Shown: positions 44,811-56,713, numbered from the stretch's first letter. The stretch: 64,000 bases of DNA from Symsagittifera roscoffensis (GCF_963678635.1 NC_087069.1:53764635-53828634), one strand, 5' to 3'. The notes: a model not told the origin generated them from the letters alone. Numbers and translations are program-made.

Positions 44811-46403
44811 CAGGTAAGTATGAATTATACATATTACTAACTAATTAAAATATTAGAAACTCACCATTCTTTATCCATGTTTTCTTTAGAATTTTAGCCT
44901 TCATCCAACGATCATCTGAAAAATTCACAAAGAAAAATAAAAAATAGCAAACTTCTTCAAAACTGTTTAAAACCCTATTAAATTTTTGCACCAACAATTA
45001 AATAAATATAATACCAATGCAGTAATTTAATTTATAAATTTTTCCCCCACAAGCAGTAAATCTAAAAATGATGAAAATTTGTAACTTAATTTTCCCCAAC
45101 AACTAGCAGTAAAATTAAAAATTCTATGTAATAAATTGATAAAACGAAAATGCAGTACTAACCTTTTGATATTTCCATTCATTCGCACAAACATTCTATC
45201 CACACTCGCACAGCTCGCCCACGAAGAATTGTTTAAAATAATGAATTTCAGTTTCAAGCTTTCACACTCGATAACTCTAACACAAGATAACACGTTTCAA
45301 ACTTTCCTTTAACCCGGTTGGAAAGGAATTATATACTAAACAACACTAACCAACGCAGCTTACTAAACACCACAAATCATAGAATAACAGCATGACTAAG
45401 AAAAGGAAACCAACGGTACCCAAACCGGATTAACCCAGTTTAAAACTGGATAATTTATTCTTTTGAAGACTATTAAAAAGTCTAAGAAAGAAATAATAAA
45501 ACACAAAAAAGTCGAAAGACAAACCCATACCACAAACAATTTGATTTTTGAAAAAAGGACACAACCAACAAGACATAAGAAAAACCACAACAAACCCAAC
45601 ATAAAACGTTGTCACATAACAGGACCTCTCACAAAAACCGCATGCAATCATACTCCCACTCCTGGCCTAACCCACCAGGAAGGACGTCCTGAGCATGCTC
45701 TATAGCCGGCCTAACCCACCGCGCTACATCCACGCTTTGTGACCACACTCCTATTTTTAATAAGAGCTACTCAAGGGTGAGTAACTCTTCAAAATAACTG
45801 AACTAAAACAAAAAGCTTTTGTGAAAACAGCTAACCAAAATCATAATTAAAAAACATTAAACTAATAAAAGTTTTATAAAATGTAAATTATATTATGCAA
45901 TATATAGATCAGCATACAACACCAAAGACGAACATCCAAAGACAAAATGAACCCACTACACTCGAAAAAGAATGGCCAACCACAATCAATATGCCGCCCA
46001 CAATCACAACTCAAAGGATTTAGAGTACGACTTGACTTCGCAGAAAAGGACTTCATTGAACTAGAACAATGACCACCTCGATGTTCAAGTATACGTACAG
46101 ATCCGAGTAACCAGGCATCCCCTCCACACACAATCTCCACGCCATTCCCAGACAGGGTCAAACACAAAGAAGTTCTCACCAATGAAACAGAAAAACCTGA
46201 CATAGCCAACCATTCTGAAATCAGATTTGAGTTTGTTGCGAAAACCCAGTCGTTGTCTTGAAGAAGACACAACGATTGAATCTGGGACTTCTCTAATAAG
46301 AAAACCCAGAAGAAATAAGATGTTCGCCAAATACCAACATCCATCATCCATCCTTTGAATTGCAGAAAGACTATTCTAAAAAACTCTGTAAAACCCGGAT
46401 GGG
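44811..46403 (+). other. 3' untranslated region of the Gypsy element
   Basis: Begins with CAG|GTAAGTAT at 44,811, a near-perfect 5' splice site just after a stop codon; a possible acceptor (TTTAGAATTTTAG) ends near 44,899. A short frame at 45,950-46,259 (plus) is open apart from TGA near 46,070 and has no recognised domain. GGCCTAACCCACC occurs twice (45,664-45,676 and 45,708-45,720). The end AAACCCGGATGGG, abutting the LTR at 46,404, is a weak polypurine-type primer site. Confidence 0.5.
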
Positions 46404-46813
46404 TGGAACCTGATCTAAACTACATTTTATGATTGGATAAATTAGATATTTTACCAATGTAAAGTATTTAATATTAACCAATCATGATCCATCTGACTAA
46501 CAATCCACTTATTTGTAAGTGCTGAAATTACTTGTAATTTCAGCACCAGAGAGATTTGAATTTAACTTAGAAGTTAGTTGAACTCTCCCGAGTACTTCAG
46601 CAGCCGCAATAAACCAGTATACCCTAGATCTATTGAGCCTAGCAGAGACTAGTTAAACAACCTGAGACTAGATAGTATAAGAGTAAGATTAGGATCGGTA
46701 TTAGACTAAGAAGTTGCACGAATCTATCCGGCCGAAAATAAGATAGCGTGACGAGCAGACGGTGTACCCTATCCGAAATTACTCTATGAGTTATACACTT
46801 CGGTCATAACTCA
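46404..46813 (+). repeat. 3' LTR (410 bp)
   Basis: Appears identical to 19,225-19,634, including the hairpin (46,519-46,546) and AATAAA. Followed by CATG (46,814-46,817), the right copy of the target duplication. Confidence 0.92.
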
Positions 46814-46817
46814 CATG

Positions 46818-47625
46818 GTACTTGGAATCATAGAAAAACAAAGCGTGTGGTCGAAACCAAGTCGATCACAAAAACGAAAATCGAAATATAGTAGAAATTT
46901 GAAATCGAAATATAGTCTAATTTGGGTCGAGTTAAAGCAGGCTTGATTTTGGACTTTATTCAGACTTTTTTCTTGCCTGAAAACGTGTAAGACATTTTCA
47001 ACTACCAGAAAGAGCAGTTTTTTGAAAGTTTAAGGTGCAATTTAGCAATTTAGGTGCAAGACCTATTGAACATAAGACTCGTATGCATGACCGCGAAAAA
47101 AAAATTGCGTCGAGAATTGGAACGAAAGCTTTACTTGGGTTACAAAAAACTGTAATCAAAAAAGGTTAGAAAGCAATCGAAAAAAAAACCTAAGAATGAG
47201 AGATCACAACGTCAAAAAAAATCATTACACAAGCAGTTGTTCTGAGTCGAACATAAGACGAACTGAATTGAGTTAAAGTTGATTTGCGTGATAAACTTTA
47301 CTTAAATAAGAATGAATTGCAAAAATTGTGTTTGTTTTGCATGTAAAACAAATAACAGGCGCAGAAGGTCAATTTATTCAGCTCACGTGAGTTTCTATTC
47401 TGCAGTTTCTTATCAGATAAAAGACCACCACAAAAAGGTCTAGACATTGGAACCAGTTTAAAAACAGTTGTTATAACATATTAGATTCTTGATAAAACTA
47501 AATCTTTAAAACATTCCTTGCTACGAAACATGATCCACACTAACACTGACAAATATTTTTAGTGCCAAAACTACTCGTAGTTTCTGCAACCGAGCAATTT
47601 GAATATAATCTAGAACACAGTTTTT
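46818..47625. other. Flank between Gypsy element and gap
   Basis: Before insertion this was continuous with 18,737-19,224. It has a short tandem repeat (AAATCGAAATATAGT at about 46,878 and 46,902) and no gene. The left end of the Polinton may lie here or in the gap; I found no terminal inverted repeat. Confidence 0.35.
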
Positions 47626-47825
47626 NNNNNNNNNNNNNNNNNNNNNNNNNNNNNNNNNNNNNNNNNNNNNNNNNNNNNNNNNNNNNNNNNNNNNNNNNNN
47701 NNNNNNNNNNNNNNNNNNNNNNNNNNNNNNNNNNNNNNNNNNNNNNNNNNNNNNNNNNNNNNNNNNNNNNNNNNNNNNNNNNNNNNNNNNNNNNNNNNNN
47801 NNNNNNNNNNNNNNNNNNNNNNNNN
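47626..47825. other. Assembly gap (200 N)
   Basis: Exactly 200 N, a usual placeholder for a gap of unknown size, at the edge of a long (CAA)n array. Missing sequence may include more repeat and Polinton genes. Confidence 0.95.
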
Positions 47826-48878
<1,053 letters not shown>

Positions 48879-48882
48879 GCTA

Positions 48883-49530
48883 ATGACCAAATATGAGGGA
48901 GATGGAACGAATGTTGGTAGTGATGAGTCCACTGACGCTATGGATGCTGTTGAAAAACGTATATTAGGACAGCTAGAAATCATGGACCTAAAAAAACTTA
49001 CACGAGCTAAAAATGTTCTGGAAATTATTAAATCATCGACTCGGGTCAAAATAAACAAAAATGACGAAATGATTTATCTGGACAAGGTCCCCACTGGAAT
49101 CAAAGCATCAGTTATTCTGTATGATATACAACAACCGAACAAAAAGTTACAAAATCCTGCTTTCATAATGATTCTTTCGGCTCTTAACCTTAACGAACAG
49201 TCGGTTATGAATACATATGCCAAACACGCCATCAAGTCAGCTATTGCTACTACAGCAAAAATCAAAAGTCTCACCAAACAACCAACAAGTATTGACAGTA
49301 CCAACAGCCCATCCTCAAGCTCAAAAACAGTCAAAAAACGCAGAGGCACCAAAAGTACAAGCTTACAGCAAAGAGGTAAAAAAGAAGACAACCATGAAGA
49401 CTCTGATTCGTACGGAACGCCCTATTACGATTCGGATACTTCAGCGACAGAAACGACGAAGATTAAAACGAAGAGATGGCAAACCTACACCAGCCGAAGA
49501 GAAAATATTTTAAAAAAAGTACACATCTAG
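48883..49530 (+). CDS. Polinton ORF before integrase, 215 aa
   Basis: ATG 48,883. Residues about 40-110 hold a Leu-rich helix, a charged ...VKINKNDEMIYLD strand pair and an ILSALNLNEQSV helix, a layout I associate with a recurrent small protein next to the integrase in invertebrate Polintons. The C-terminal half is basic (KTVKKRRGTKS) then acidic (EDSDSYGTPYYDSD). It ends at TAG 49,530 next to an A7 run; the integrase frame begins immediately after in another frame, so the two may once have been one ORF. Function unknown. Confidence 0.5.
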   Translation: MTKYEGDGTNVGSDESTDAMDAVEKRILGQLEIMDLKKLTRAKNVLEIIKSSTRVKINKNDEMIYLDKVPTGIKASVILYDIQQPNKKLQNPAFIMILSALNLNEQSVMNTYAKHAIKSAIATTAKIKSLTKQPTSIDSTNSPSSSSKTVKKRRGTKSTSLQQRGKKEDNHEDSDSYGTPYYDSDTSATETTKIKTKRWQTYTSRRENILKKVHI

Positions 49531-50474
49531 AGGGGCAGCTCTGTTTGGAAGTGTGAAGAACTTGAAAGACGAAACCAAACTACAACGACGGTAACTTAGA
49601 CATTTTTTACACTCAGAGCCCGCATACACAAAATATCGAGCAGTTCGTCGAAAAATATCTCGGTTAAAAGTAATAGTCTATGAAATAGACGAAATATGGT
49701 CAGTTGATTTAGCATATGTTGATAAATTTGCAAAATACAACAAAGATTTTTAATATCTCCTGGTTGCTGTGGATTGTATGTCTCGATATCTACGTGTGCA
49801 GCCATTGAAATCAAAATATGCTACTGCAACAGCAGAAGCATTCAAAAAAATGATTAAGATTAAACAACCGAAAGAACTCTGGGTAGACAAGGGCACAGAA
49901 TTCAAGGGATCATTTCAGTCACTATGTGATAAGAAGGGTATTTTGACTTACACAACCGAGAGCGAAAAAATCTGCATTTGCCGAGAGAAATATTCGATCT
50001 TTGAAGAGTTTGATTTACAAATATTTGGAGCACAAATGGACTTACTATTACATAGACAAGCTTCAAGAATTTGTTCACACAATTAATTCACGAACGAATC
50101 GTGTCATAAAAAAGGAACCAAACAAAGTGACTAAAAAGGAAGTTTCACATCTAATTTCATTACGAGTAGAACAATCTAAAAAATTAGTTCGCCAACCAAA
50201 ACTCTATGTTGGCGATTTCGTCAGATTAGCAAAAACTGATATTCCCTTTCGGAAGGGATACAAACAATCTTTCACAGACGAAACTTTTGAATTATTTGAC
50301 GTACCAACAAGAAATCCTTCGACTTATAACCTTATCGACGCAAACAAGGATCCAATTGAGGGAAAATTCTATGAGCCTGAACTAATCAGAGTAGTAGAAA
50401 AAATAGAGCAAGAAGAAAAGGAGGAGGAGGAGAAGGAGGAGGCACAAGAACAAAAACAAGAATATCAGCCATGA
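49515..50474 (+). pseudogene. int: Polinton integrase (DDE, retroviral type), broken
   Basis: The frame runs from about 49,515 with TAA at 49,592-49,594 and TAA at 49,751-49,753, then shifts at an A6 run (49,965-49,970) into the frame ending at TGA 50,472-50,474. Catalytic residues are visible: Asp in WSVDLA (49,706-49,708), Asp in WVDKGTEF (49,886-49,888) and Glu in AERN (49,983-49,985), with about 31 residues between the second Asp and Glu. The C-terminal domain contains VGDFVRLAK, of the small barrel type, then an acidic Glu-rich tail. Its stop overlaps the ATG of the next gene (ATGA). Confidence 0.85.
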
Positions 50475-51349
50475 CTAACAATTTTGATGACGCTATCAAC
50501 GACTCCTTTATGGTTACTTTGGTGTCATTGGCGTCTATGAACATTTTCAGTGGAAACTCATTGGCCAACTTTAAAAATCTTTTAAACGAAAAGATCATTC
50601 TCCAAGGTGAATGGAAAGTAGCACCGACAGAAATAACATTCCCCACTCTTATAAACAATGTAACAGACACAAAGCTCATAAACTACAAAAAAGACAAAGT
50701 CAGAGCAAGTCAAAAAATTAATAAAGATAAAAATTCCAGGCCATATGATGGTGAACGAGTTGAAATTACAAGCGGTTTTTATGATGATGTTAAGAAAATA
50801 ATTAACGAAATCAACTTGAAGACGGAGCTTGAAAACTTCAGTTACGATATTGATCCGATTACCAGACACCTCACATTATGGATGCATTACCGGGAAGGAA
50901 TTACGTTTGGGAGTCCTCAGATTCTCAGTATTTTGGGTTTCAAAGGCATGAGGGATGGAACAGGATACCACATAGGTTACAAACGATCCAGCCAAACGAT
51001 ACATAGCATGAAAACAACTCAAAATTCGATCTCTGACTATCCCGTTGACATGACTGCCGGTATTCAATTAATGTTTATATACTTGGATATTATTCACTAC
51101 CAAATTGTGAGGGATACCAAAGCTCCGCTATTAAGAGTCATTGATACTAATCAGCGAGTGATAAACGGTAACGTGTGTCCGATCGAACCTAATCATCGCA
51201 AAGTTTTCAGCAATTTAGATTACAAGAAACTTCTAGTAAATAATATTCAAAGCATTGGAGTAAATTTGCGAACCAAAACTGGTCGTCTTGTCCCATTTGC
51301 GAGTGGAGGAGGAAAAGTTGTTCTAACTTTAAAATTTCAAAAATTTTAG
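50471..51349 (+). CDS. Polinton minor capsid (penton-like) protein, 292 aa
   Basis: Intact ATG-to-TAG frame, the best preserved gene of the element. Family-type features: QGEWKVAPTEITFP near residue 43, an ILSILGF segment near 155, HYQIVRDTKAPLLRV near 213 and a final GGGKVVLTLKFQ strand. These match the single jelly-roll minor capsid protein of Polintons, which forms the five-fold vertices of the predicted capsid. Length is a little shorter than usual. Start chosen at the ATG overlapping the integrase stop. Confidence 0.75.
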   Translation: MTNNFDDAINDSFMVTLVSLASMNIFSGNSLANFKNLLNEKIILQGEWKVAPTEITFPTLINNVTDTKLINYKKDKVRASQKINKDKNSRPYDGERVEITSGFYDDVKKIINEINLKTELENFSYDIDPITRHLTLWMHYREGITFGSPQILSILGFKGMRDGTGYHIGYKRSSQTIHSMKTTQNSISDYPVDMTAGIQLMFIYLDIIHYQIVRDTKAPLLRVIDTNQRVINGNVCPIEPNHRKVFSNLDYKKLLVNNIQSIGVNLRTKTGRLVPFASGGGKVVLTLKFQKF

Positions 51350-51363
51350 AGCTGGTATTAAAT

Positions 51364-51675
51364 ATGGATGCGTATTACCATAATCAAGCGACTATGTCGC
51401 ACTTCTCAGGGCACTACAGATAACGAGGCAGTGGCTTTGGTGCCTTGGCAATGGGAATAGGAAGAGTTGCGCTTCCTTTAGCTCGTAACTTTATAATACC
51501 TGCTGCAAAACGAATGGGAAAAGAGTTGCTTGTCCAAGGTGTTCCGGAGCTTATTAATATAGCCACTAAGAAAAAAACGCCCAAGCAAGCTTTGAAAAGT
51601 ACAGTCAAGAATAGGATTAAAAGGCAAGTTGAAAGCGGAAAAAAATCTGCTCGCAGAAGAGGAAGACTTCAGTGA
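51364..51675 (+). pseudogene. Polinton pX/core-like peptide, one stop
   Basis: ATG 51,364 reads 19 codons to TAA 51,421-51,423, then continues in the same frame (GSGFGALAMGIGRVALP, then GKELLVQGVPELINIATKKK) to TGA 51,673-51,675. A short protein with a Gly-rich amphipathic start and very basic C-terminus (KSARRRGRLQ) between the two capsid genes is typical of Polintons and adintoviruses, likened to adenovirus core peptide X. Likely role: genome condensation or membrane activity during entry, inferred from relatives. Confidence 0.6.
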
Positions 51676-51762
51676 AGAGAATCAGAAGAAAAACCAGCGG
51701 TACCATTTCAACGAAACGAACTCTACCAAGAAGTCGCTCTAATTTCTTCACCAGAGTGCGAA

Positions 51763-53009
51763 ATGATTTCTAATTTGATACCAACTGAAGCGACCCACAG
51801 TTCTCTAGATTTGTTTGAAAAACCTCCTCTACTTGTAACCTTTGAAAAAGCTTTTACCCAAAAAATTGGACCATCCTACTCGCCTGATGGTCCTATGCTT
51901 GAGTTTGAAGTTTTGGGAGATCGAAACAACTTCATTGATCTTCAGCGCACTCGTCTTGAAATAGTGCTGAGAGTTGTACAAAACAACGGAAATGTTTTAC
52001 GAACTCATGCTACCGAAGCGGGACTACGAGACACACCATATTTAGTCAATAATCCACTTTCATCTTTGTTTTCCGAATGCACGCTGTCTTTAAATGGCGA
52101 AAAAATCTCAACAACCAAAGCTAATTTTGCACATAAAAGTTTCATTGAAACTAGATTTTCTCACGGTAATGAAGCAAACAAATTTTGGCTTGCTTGCCAA
52201 GGCTAATATTATGAGGATAATCCAGCAAATTTGGATAGTACGGCTGGGAGAGCTATTGATGTTGCAGAACGTAAACGTCTTGTAGCAGCTGCGGCCGAGT
52301 TGAGGTTGTTTGGTAAAAAAAGCATGTGAATTCTTGTCTTGTGACAAGCATTTAGTTAGTGGTGTCACTGCCCGTTTTTCTCTGAGACGTTCTCCTAACG
52401 ACTTTGTTGTTATGTCAGAGGACAATGGTAAACATTACCAGGTTCAAATCACTGAAGCTAACTTATATGTGCAAAAAATGACAGTGACAGACCTTGTGTT
52501 GTCATCGATAGAAAAAACGCTGCTGAAAAGCCCAGCAATTTATAATTATATTGAAGTCCTTCCACGAACATTTCTGGCCACTACCGGAGTACAAAGCTGG
52601 CGTCAAGAGGATGTTTTCGCGAAAGAGCCAGCACGAAGAATGATTGTGGCAATGAGTACAAATGAGGCTGACTTGGGCACAAGAAGATCAAGTCCTTTTC
52701 ATTACCAAAAATGCAGATTGCATTGTGTATAGGAACAGGGTACCTATTGCAGGTACTCCAATATCTACGACTGATAACAAAAGAATTTACTATAACACAT
52801 TGGAAGCTCTGGATTTTGTTTTCAACAATAGTCATGAAATCAGTCTGGCTAATTATAGCAGTCATTATATTTTGGCATTTGATCTCACATCCACTCAGGA
52901 GGCTTCACATGACTTTATTCATCCTGAATTGACCAATTGCACAATATCCGTGGAGTTTAAAGTCGACGCTCCACTTGCTGGGAATATTGAGTTACTTTTC
53001 ATGGGATAG
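51763..53009 (+). pseudogene. Polinton major capsid protein, broken
   Basis: Starts at ATG 51,763. Motifs typical of the double jelly-roll major capsid protein: SLDLFEKPP near residue 15, DGPMLEFEVLG, FIDLQRTRLEI and LFSECTLSLNGEKIS in the first barrel; YSSHYILAFDLT and a final ISVEFKVDAPLAGNIELLF strand in the second. Breaks: TAA at 52,204-52,206, a shift in the A7 run 52,315-52,321, and another shift near 52,710-52,732. The total span of about 415 codons suits a somewhat short family member. The upstream frame is open from the pX stop (51,676) without an ATG. Confidence 0.8.
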
Positions 53010-53069
53010 CGCGCATCAATAGTATACGTCCGTTCTGACAAAAAAATTGCCAAAAATACTCTCATGACC

Positions 53070-53070
<1 letters not shown>

Positions 53071-53153
<83 letters not shown>

Positions 53154-53172
53154 GAGAGGGAGAGAGAAAGAG
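53071..53172. repeat. (GA)n microsatellite, first copy
   Basis: About 100 bp of GA repeat with a GATA interruption; marks the left boundary of the duplicated Polinton segment. The second copy is 55,862-55,953. Confidence 0.95.
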
Positions 53173-53188
53173 TAAGAAACGGGAAAAA

Positions 53189-53632
53189 ATGGAGAATGTT
53201 CAGATATATGAGCTCATCAATCGATGCAAACAATTAAAGTATCGCTTTGAAGGTATTGGACCAGCTAATTGTCCATTGGCGTTGAAAAAGACAAAACATT
53301 TTTAATTGTGAACGCCTCAAACTCTGATCAACCGGGTACTCATTGGTTACTGTTTGCTCGAGCTGATGGACAAGTTTTCTTCGCTGATCTCCTTGGACAA
53401 AACTAACAATGTATCCGAACGTAAGCAAATATGCGAGACGCTTCATGAGTTTACATGATGGTGAAACTACTCAAATACCGATGAACAGACCTATCCAATC
53501 TGCAAACTCACTTTTATGTGGACTTTATTGTGTTTACGTTGCCCATTTGATAATAACATCTAGATTTCCCCTAGGACTTAAAGTGAATAATCATGATATG
53601 ATGCGATTTGCAAAACATAAGTTGATATAATT
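53189..53632 (+). pseudogene. Polinton adenain-type cysteine protease, copy 1, broken
   Basis: ATG 53,189 opens 32 residues, then a shift near 53,281, a second frame containing the His motif GTHWLLFA and the acidic motif FFADLLGQ, another break near 53,403, and the Cys motif LLCGLYCVYVA in a third frame (frame from 53,409 to TAA 53,630). His, Asp and Cys match the catalytic residues of adenovirus-type maturation proteases, which process capsid precursors in this lineage. Sits directly after the major capsid gene and a GA tract. Confidence 0.75.
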
Positions 53633-53944
53633 GATTTGATGTTATGAAGGGATTTAATTTATATATCTTTTTCAACTTTTTTATTCCATATCTAAGTCAG
53701 GGGAGTCTAGAGCAATCTTGTTAACAAAAAAAACAATCAAAATTCAAAAGTCTCCTGGAAATTTTTTATATCGAGTTCCAAAAAAATATTGAGGCATGGA
53801 TCGCTACGCTCTTCGGCAACGCCTTTCGCTGGTGTAGTAAGTTTTTTTAGGGTTTAATTAAAAAAACAGAGGGAAAACAGATTATTAAAATTTGAATTTC
53901 TTTTCCATAATAAATTTAACAAACAATGTTTGTGGATCAATCTC

Positions 53945-54520
53945 TAAACGACACTACCCACTCAGAATAATATCAATAATTTTAGAAAACTCGGCGGCAT
54001 TGTCACCATTCAAAATTTTAATGAAGCGTTCAATTGTTACATTAGTGATTAAATCAGTTTGAGTTTGAATGGATCGAGTTTGTGAAGCAGAGCAAACTTG
54101 TGGCAATCTTCTTCGTAGAGGAGCACTGCCAATGTCAGTTGAGTTGTTAATAGAATTGTTTTAGTTGACAGCAATTTTTAATTTTTCCATCAGGGGTCCC
54201 GATAGGTGAAGTTTACTGCAACCCAATATTAGATGCTTGAAAGATGAGAGTAGACAAGGTACAACAAAAGTGGTTGAGGTCATCTTGTTAACTACGTCGA
54301 TATAATCTTTTGTTACGTCGATGAGAAAATGGATGTGGGGATGGTCATTGTCGAGCAATTGGGCGCAAGACTCGTTCTGAATTGAGTGGGTTGCAAATGC
54401 AAAATTTGTGTTTAGAGGGAGTTGTGAGGCGTCGGGTTCGTTGTTCAGAATAAAAAATTTAATGTTCTTTCGAAATTTTTTTAAAAATTCAGGCGACTGC
54501 TCATACATTGCTTCAACCAT
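53945..54520 (-). pseudogene. Minus-strand Polinton gene of unknown function, copy 1
   Basis: The minus frame from ATG at 54,520 encodes about 118 residues (EAMYEQSPEFLKKF; CLLSSFKHLILGCSKLHLSG) to a TAA at 54,161, which is a sense codon in copy 2; similarity to the copy-2 C-terminus (TDLITNVTIERF) continues to about 53,945. No domain recognised. Conservation of the frame between copies supports real coding. It lies antisense, between the protease and the small gene below. Confidence 0.5.
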
Positions 54521-54678
54521 TCTGCTGGTTATATCAAATTATTCAAATGTTTTTTTTTCTGTTTCAGGCAACTCTACATATTTTATTTTTCGAGTATTCA
54601 TCATCCGCATCGTTTTCATCACCACTTTCAGCACATTCTTTTTCGGGACGGACTAATCTTTTTGACGTATATCGTCTT

Positions 54679-54999
54679 TTATGATGTTTTATCATTTGCA
54701 GCTGAGAAGGAGGAGGAGGAGGAGGAGGAAGATGAAGTCTTTTCACCAGTTTGTTTTTTAACCATTTTTTTTTTAATTTTTGAATAATTATCTCCCAAAC
54801 AATCAGTTCTTGTCGTTAAGGTCACTGCTTGATAACATTTAAACACACCATCTTCATTCTTTTTATTCAACTTAACTGTGATATATGTACCCGTTTTGTC
54901 AAAAGTTTTCGTTCCAATTCGTACGATGCGTTTTTCTCCCGAAGATATATCTTGAAAATCATCGTAAAAGACTGTATCATTTTCTAGCGACGAGTACAT
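54679..54999 (-). CDS. Minus-strand small gene, unknown, copy 1 (106 aa)
   Basis: Best start is the ATG at 54,999 (MYSSLEND), because copy 2 conserves the protein from there. It has an acidic start, a central strand-rich region (GTKTFDKTGTYITVKL), then a Lys-rich stretch and a poly-Ser tract encoded by a GGA/TCC repeat. The tract is a likely slippage site: an overlapping frame (54,564-54,746) continues with basic residues. No family recognised. Confidence 0.5.
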   Translation of the reverse strand: MYSSLENDTVFYDDFQDISSGEKRIVRIGTKTFDKTGTYITVKLNKKNEDGVFKCYQAVTLTTRTDCLGDNYSKIKKKMVKKQTGEKTSSSSSSSSSFSAANDKTS

Positions 55000-55189
55000 A
55001 GTGGTGGTGGTAACGGTAGTGACTTGTTGGTTCAACTGTTTTATGATAGAGTGAAATGAATAATGAATTGGATAGAAGATAAACAATTCTCTGTGGTAAA
55101 CCTAAGCTCCGAGAGGGAACCTCCAATTAATTTTCGTGATTAGAAATTTATGAGGCATTTAAACTTTTATTACACCTCTAGCACCCTCT

Positions 55190-55691
55190 CCATTCAACGA
55201 CCTCGCCGCCAATCAACAAGGGCAAGAGTGGTCACGGAAGAGTCATATAATGCTGCCCAACTATGTGCTCGATCACATTGACCTTCTTCGCCAGGAGCCT
55301 AAGCGGATGTATGAAAGCCCTACAATCCATCAATCCTACCCGGCTCCGAAGAGACTGAAATAATAAACGACGCGGGACACCTAGAAGAATCGCCAAGAAA
55401 AATACTTTTTCGGTATGGTTGTGACTCCATACCCTTTACGAGAACCAAGAGGGATTAATTCGCGATTATCCTGAACGCGAGGGCTACTTGGACATTCAAA
55501 CAACCATCTCTTCTCCCGATTCCACTGTTCTAGATCAAGTTACTCCAATCTCCTCTATTTTGGCTTCAGAACTAAGCAGTACAACACAGAATTCCATCAC
55601 CCCAGTGGTGGACCTGGCTACTCCTGAAACTCCGTCTGTCAATGCTTGCTACGCACCGAAGAAAAGGAAGATAGAGTTTAAACAGTTCTGA
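55190..55691 (+). pseudogene. NLS protein gene, copy 1, promoterless and broken
   Basis: Homologous to 58,289-58,912 but lacking its promoter, start and first ~36 codons through a deletion next to CACCT/CTAGCA near 55,181. Several shifts break the middle; the C-terminal 67 codons (55,488-55,691) remain open and end PKKRKIEFKQF. Confidence 0.75.
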
Positions 55692-55861
55692 AAACTTAAG
55701 AAAATTTATTTCATAAAGTGTTTAAGTGCGTCGTTAACCTTTCCTCATCGGTGAGAACCATAATTAAACATTAGAGAATAATATAAAAATATATTTTTTT
55801 TAATTTTAGTTTTTTTTTCGATTTAATCAAAATTTTTTAAGTTTTTTCATTAATTTTCAAC

Positions 55862-55865
55862 AGAG

Positions 55866-55942
<77 letters not shown>

Positions 55943-55953
55943 GGAGAGAGAAG
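55862..55953. repeat. (GA)n microsatellite, second copy
   Basis: About 90 bp of GA repeat at the start of the second duplicated unit. Confidence 0.95.
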
Positions 55954-55970
55954 AGTAAGAAACGGGAAAA

Positions 55971-56416
55971 AAGGCCAATGTTCAGATATATGAGCTCATC
56001 AATCGATGCAAACAATTAAAGTATCGATTTGAAGGTATTGGACCAGCTAATTGTCCATTGGCGGCGTTGAAAAAGACAAAACATTTTTAATTGTGAACGC
56101 ATCAAACTCTGGTCAACCGGTTACTCATTGGTTACTGTTTGCTTGAGCTGATGGACAAGTTTTCTTCGCTGATCCCCTTGGACAAAAACTAACAACGTAT
56201 CCGAACGTATACAAGTATGCGAGACGCTTCATGAGTTTACATGACGGTGAAACTACTCAAAAACTGATGAACAGACCTATTCAATCTGCAAACTCAGTTT
56301 TATGTGGACTTTATTGTGTTTACGTTGCCAATTTGATAATAACATCTAGATTTCCTCTAGGACTTAAAGTGAATAATCATGATATGATGCGATTTGGAAA
56401 ACATGTGTTGAAATAA
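55971..56416 (+). pseudogene. Adenain-type cysteine protease, copy 2, broken
   Basis: The start codon is lost (the ATGGAG of copy 1 is replaced), a shift occurs near 56,062 and a TGA replaces the CGA of copy 1 near 56,145, but from there the frame is open through FFADPLGQ and the Cys motif (VLCGLYCVYVA) to TAA 56,416. The His motif is present (THWLLF). Copies 1 and 2 carry different lesions, so they decayed independently after duplication. Confidence 0.75.
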
Positions 56417-56713
56417 ATGATTTGGTGTTATGAAGTGATTTAATTTATATATTTTTTAAACTTTTTTATTCCATATCTAAGTCAGGGGAGTCTAAAGCAA
56501 TCTTGTTAACAAAAAAACAATCAAAATTCAAAAGTCTCTTGGAAATTTTTTTATATCGAGTCCCAAAAAAACATTGAGGCATGGATCGCTACGCTCCTCG
56601 ACCACACCGTTCGCTGGTGTAGTCAGTTTTTTTAAGGTTTGATTAAAAAACAAAAGGAAAACAGATTATTAAAATTTGAATTTCTTTTCCATAATAAATT
56701 TAACAAACAAAGT

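Larger units (their letters stand above)
19225..46813 (+). mobile_element. Giant Env-bearing Ty3/Gypsy-type LTR retroelement, 27.6 kb
   Basis: It has two 410-bp LTRs beginning TGGAAC and ending AACTCA, apparently identical, flanked by CATG on both sides. The 4-bp duplication and the domain order (Gag, protease, RT, RNase H, integrase, Env-like) fit the Gypsy superfamily and its errantivirus-like members. Two internal tandem duplications add 8,657 bp; without them it would be about 18.9 kb, far above the usual 5-10 kb. The sense strand is very rich in A and C and poor in G throughout. Extra ORFs lie before Gag, between integrase and Env, and after Env. Most frames are damaged, but the LTRs suggest recent insertion. 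Confidence 0.9.

Noticed and set aside
45874-46351. Overlapping minus-strand frames of 157 and 88 codons before the 3' LTR
   Set aside because: No domain and no start context, and the sense strand has its own open stretch. Probably chance.
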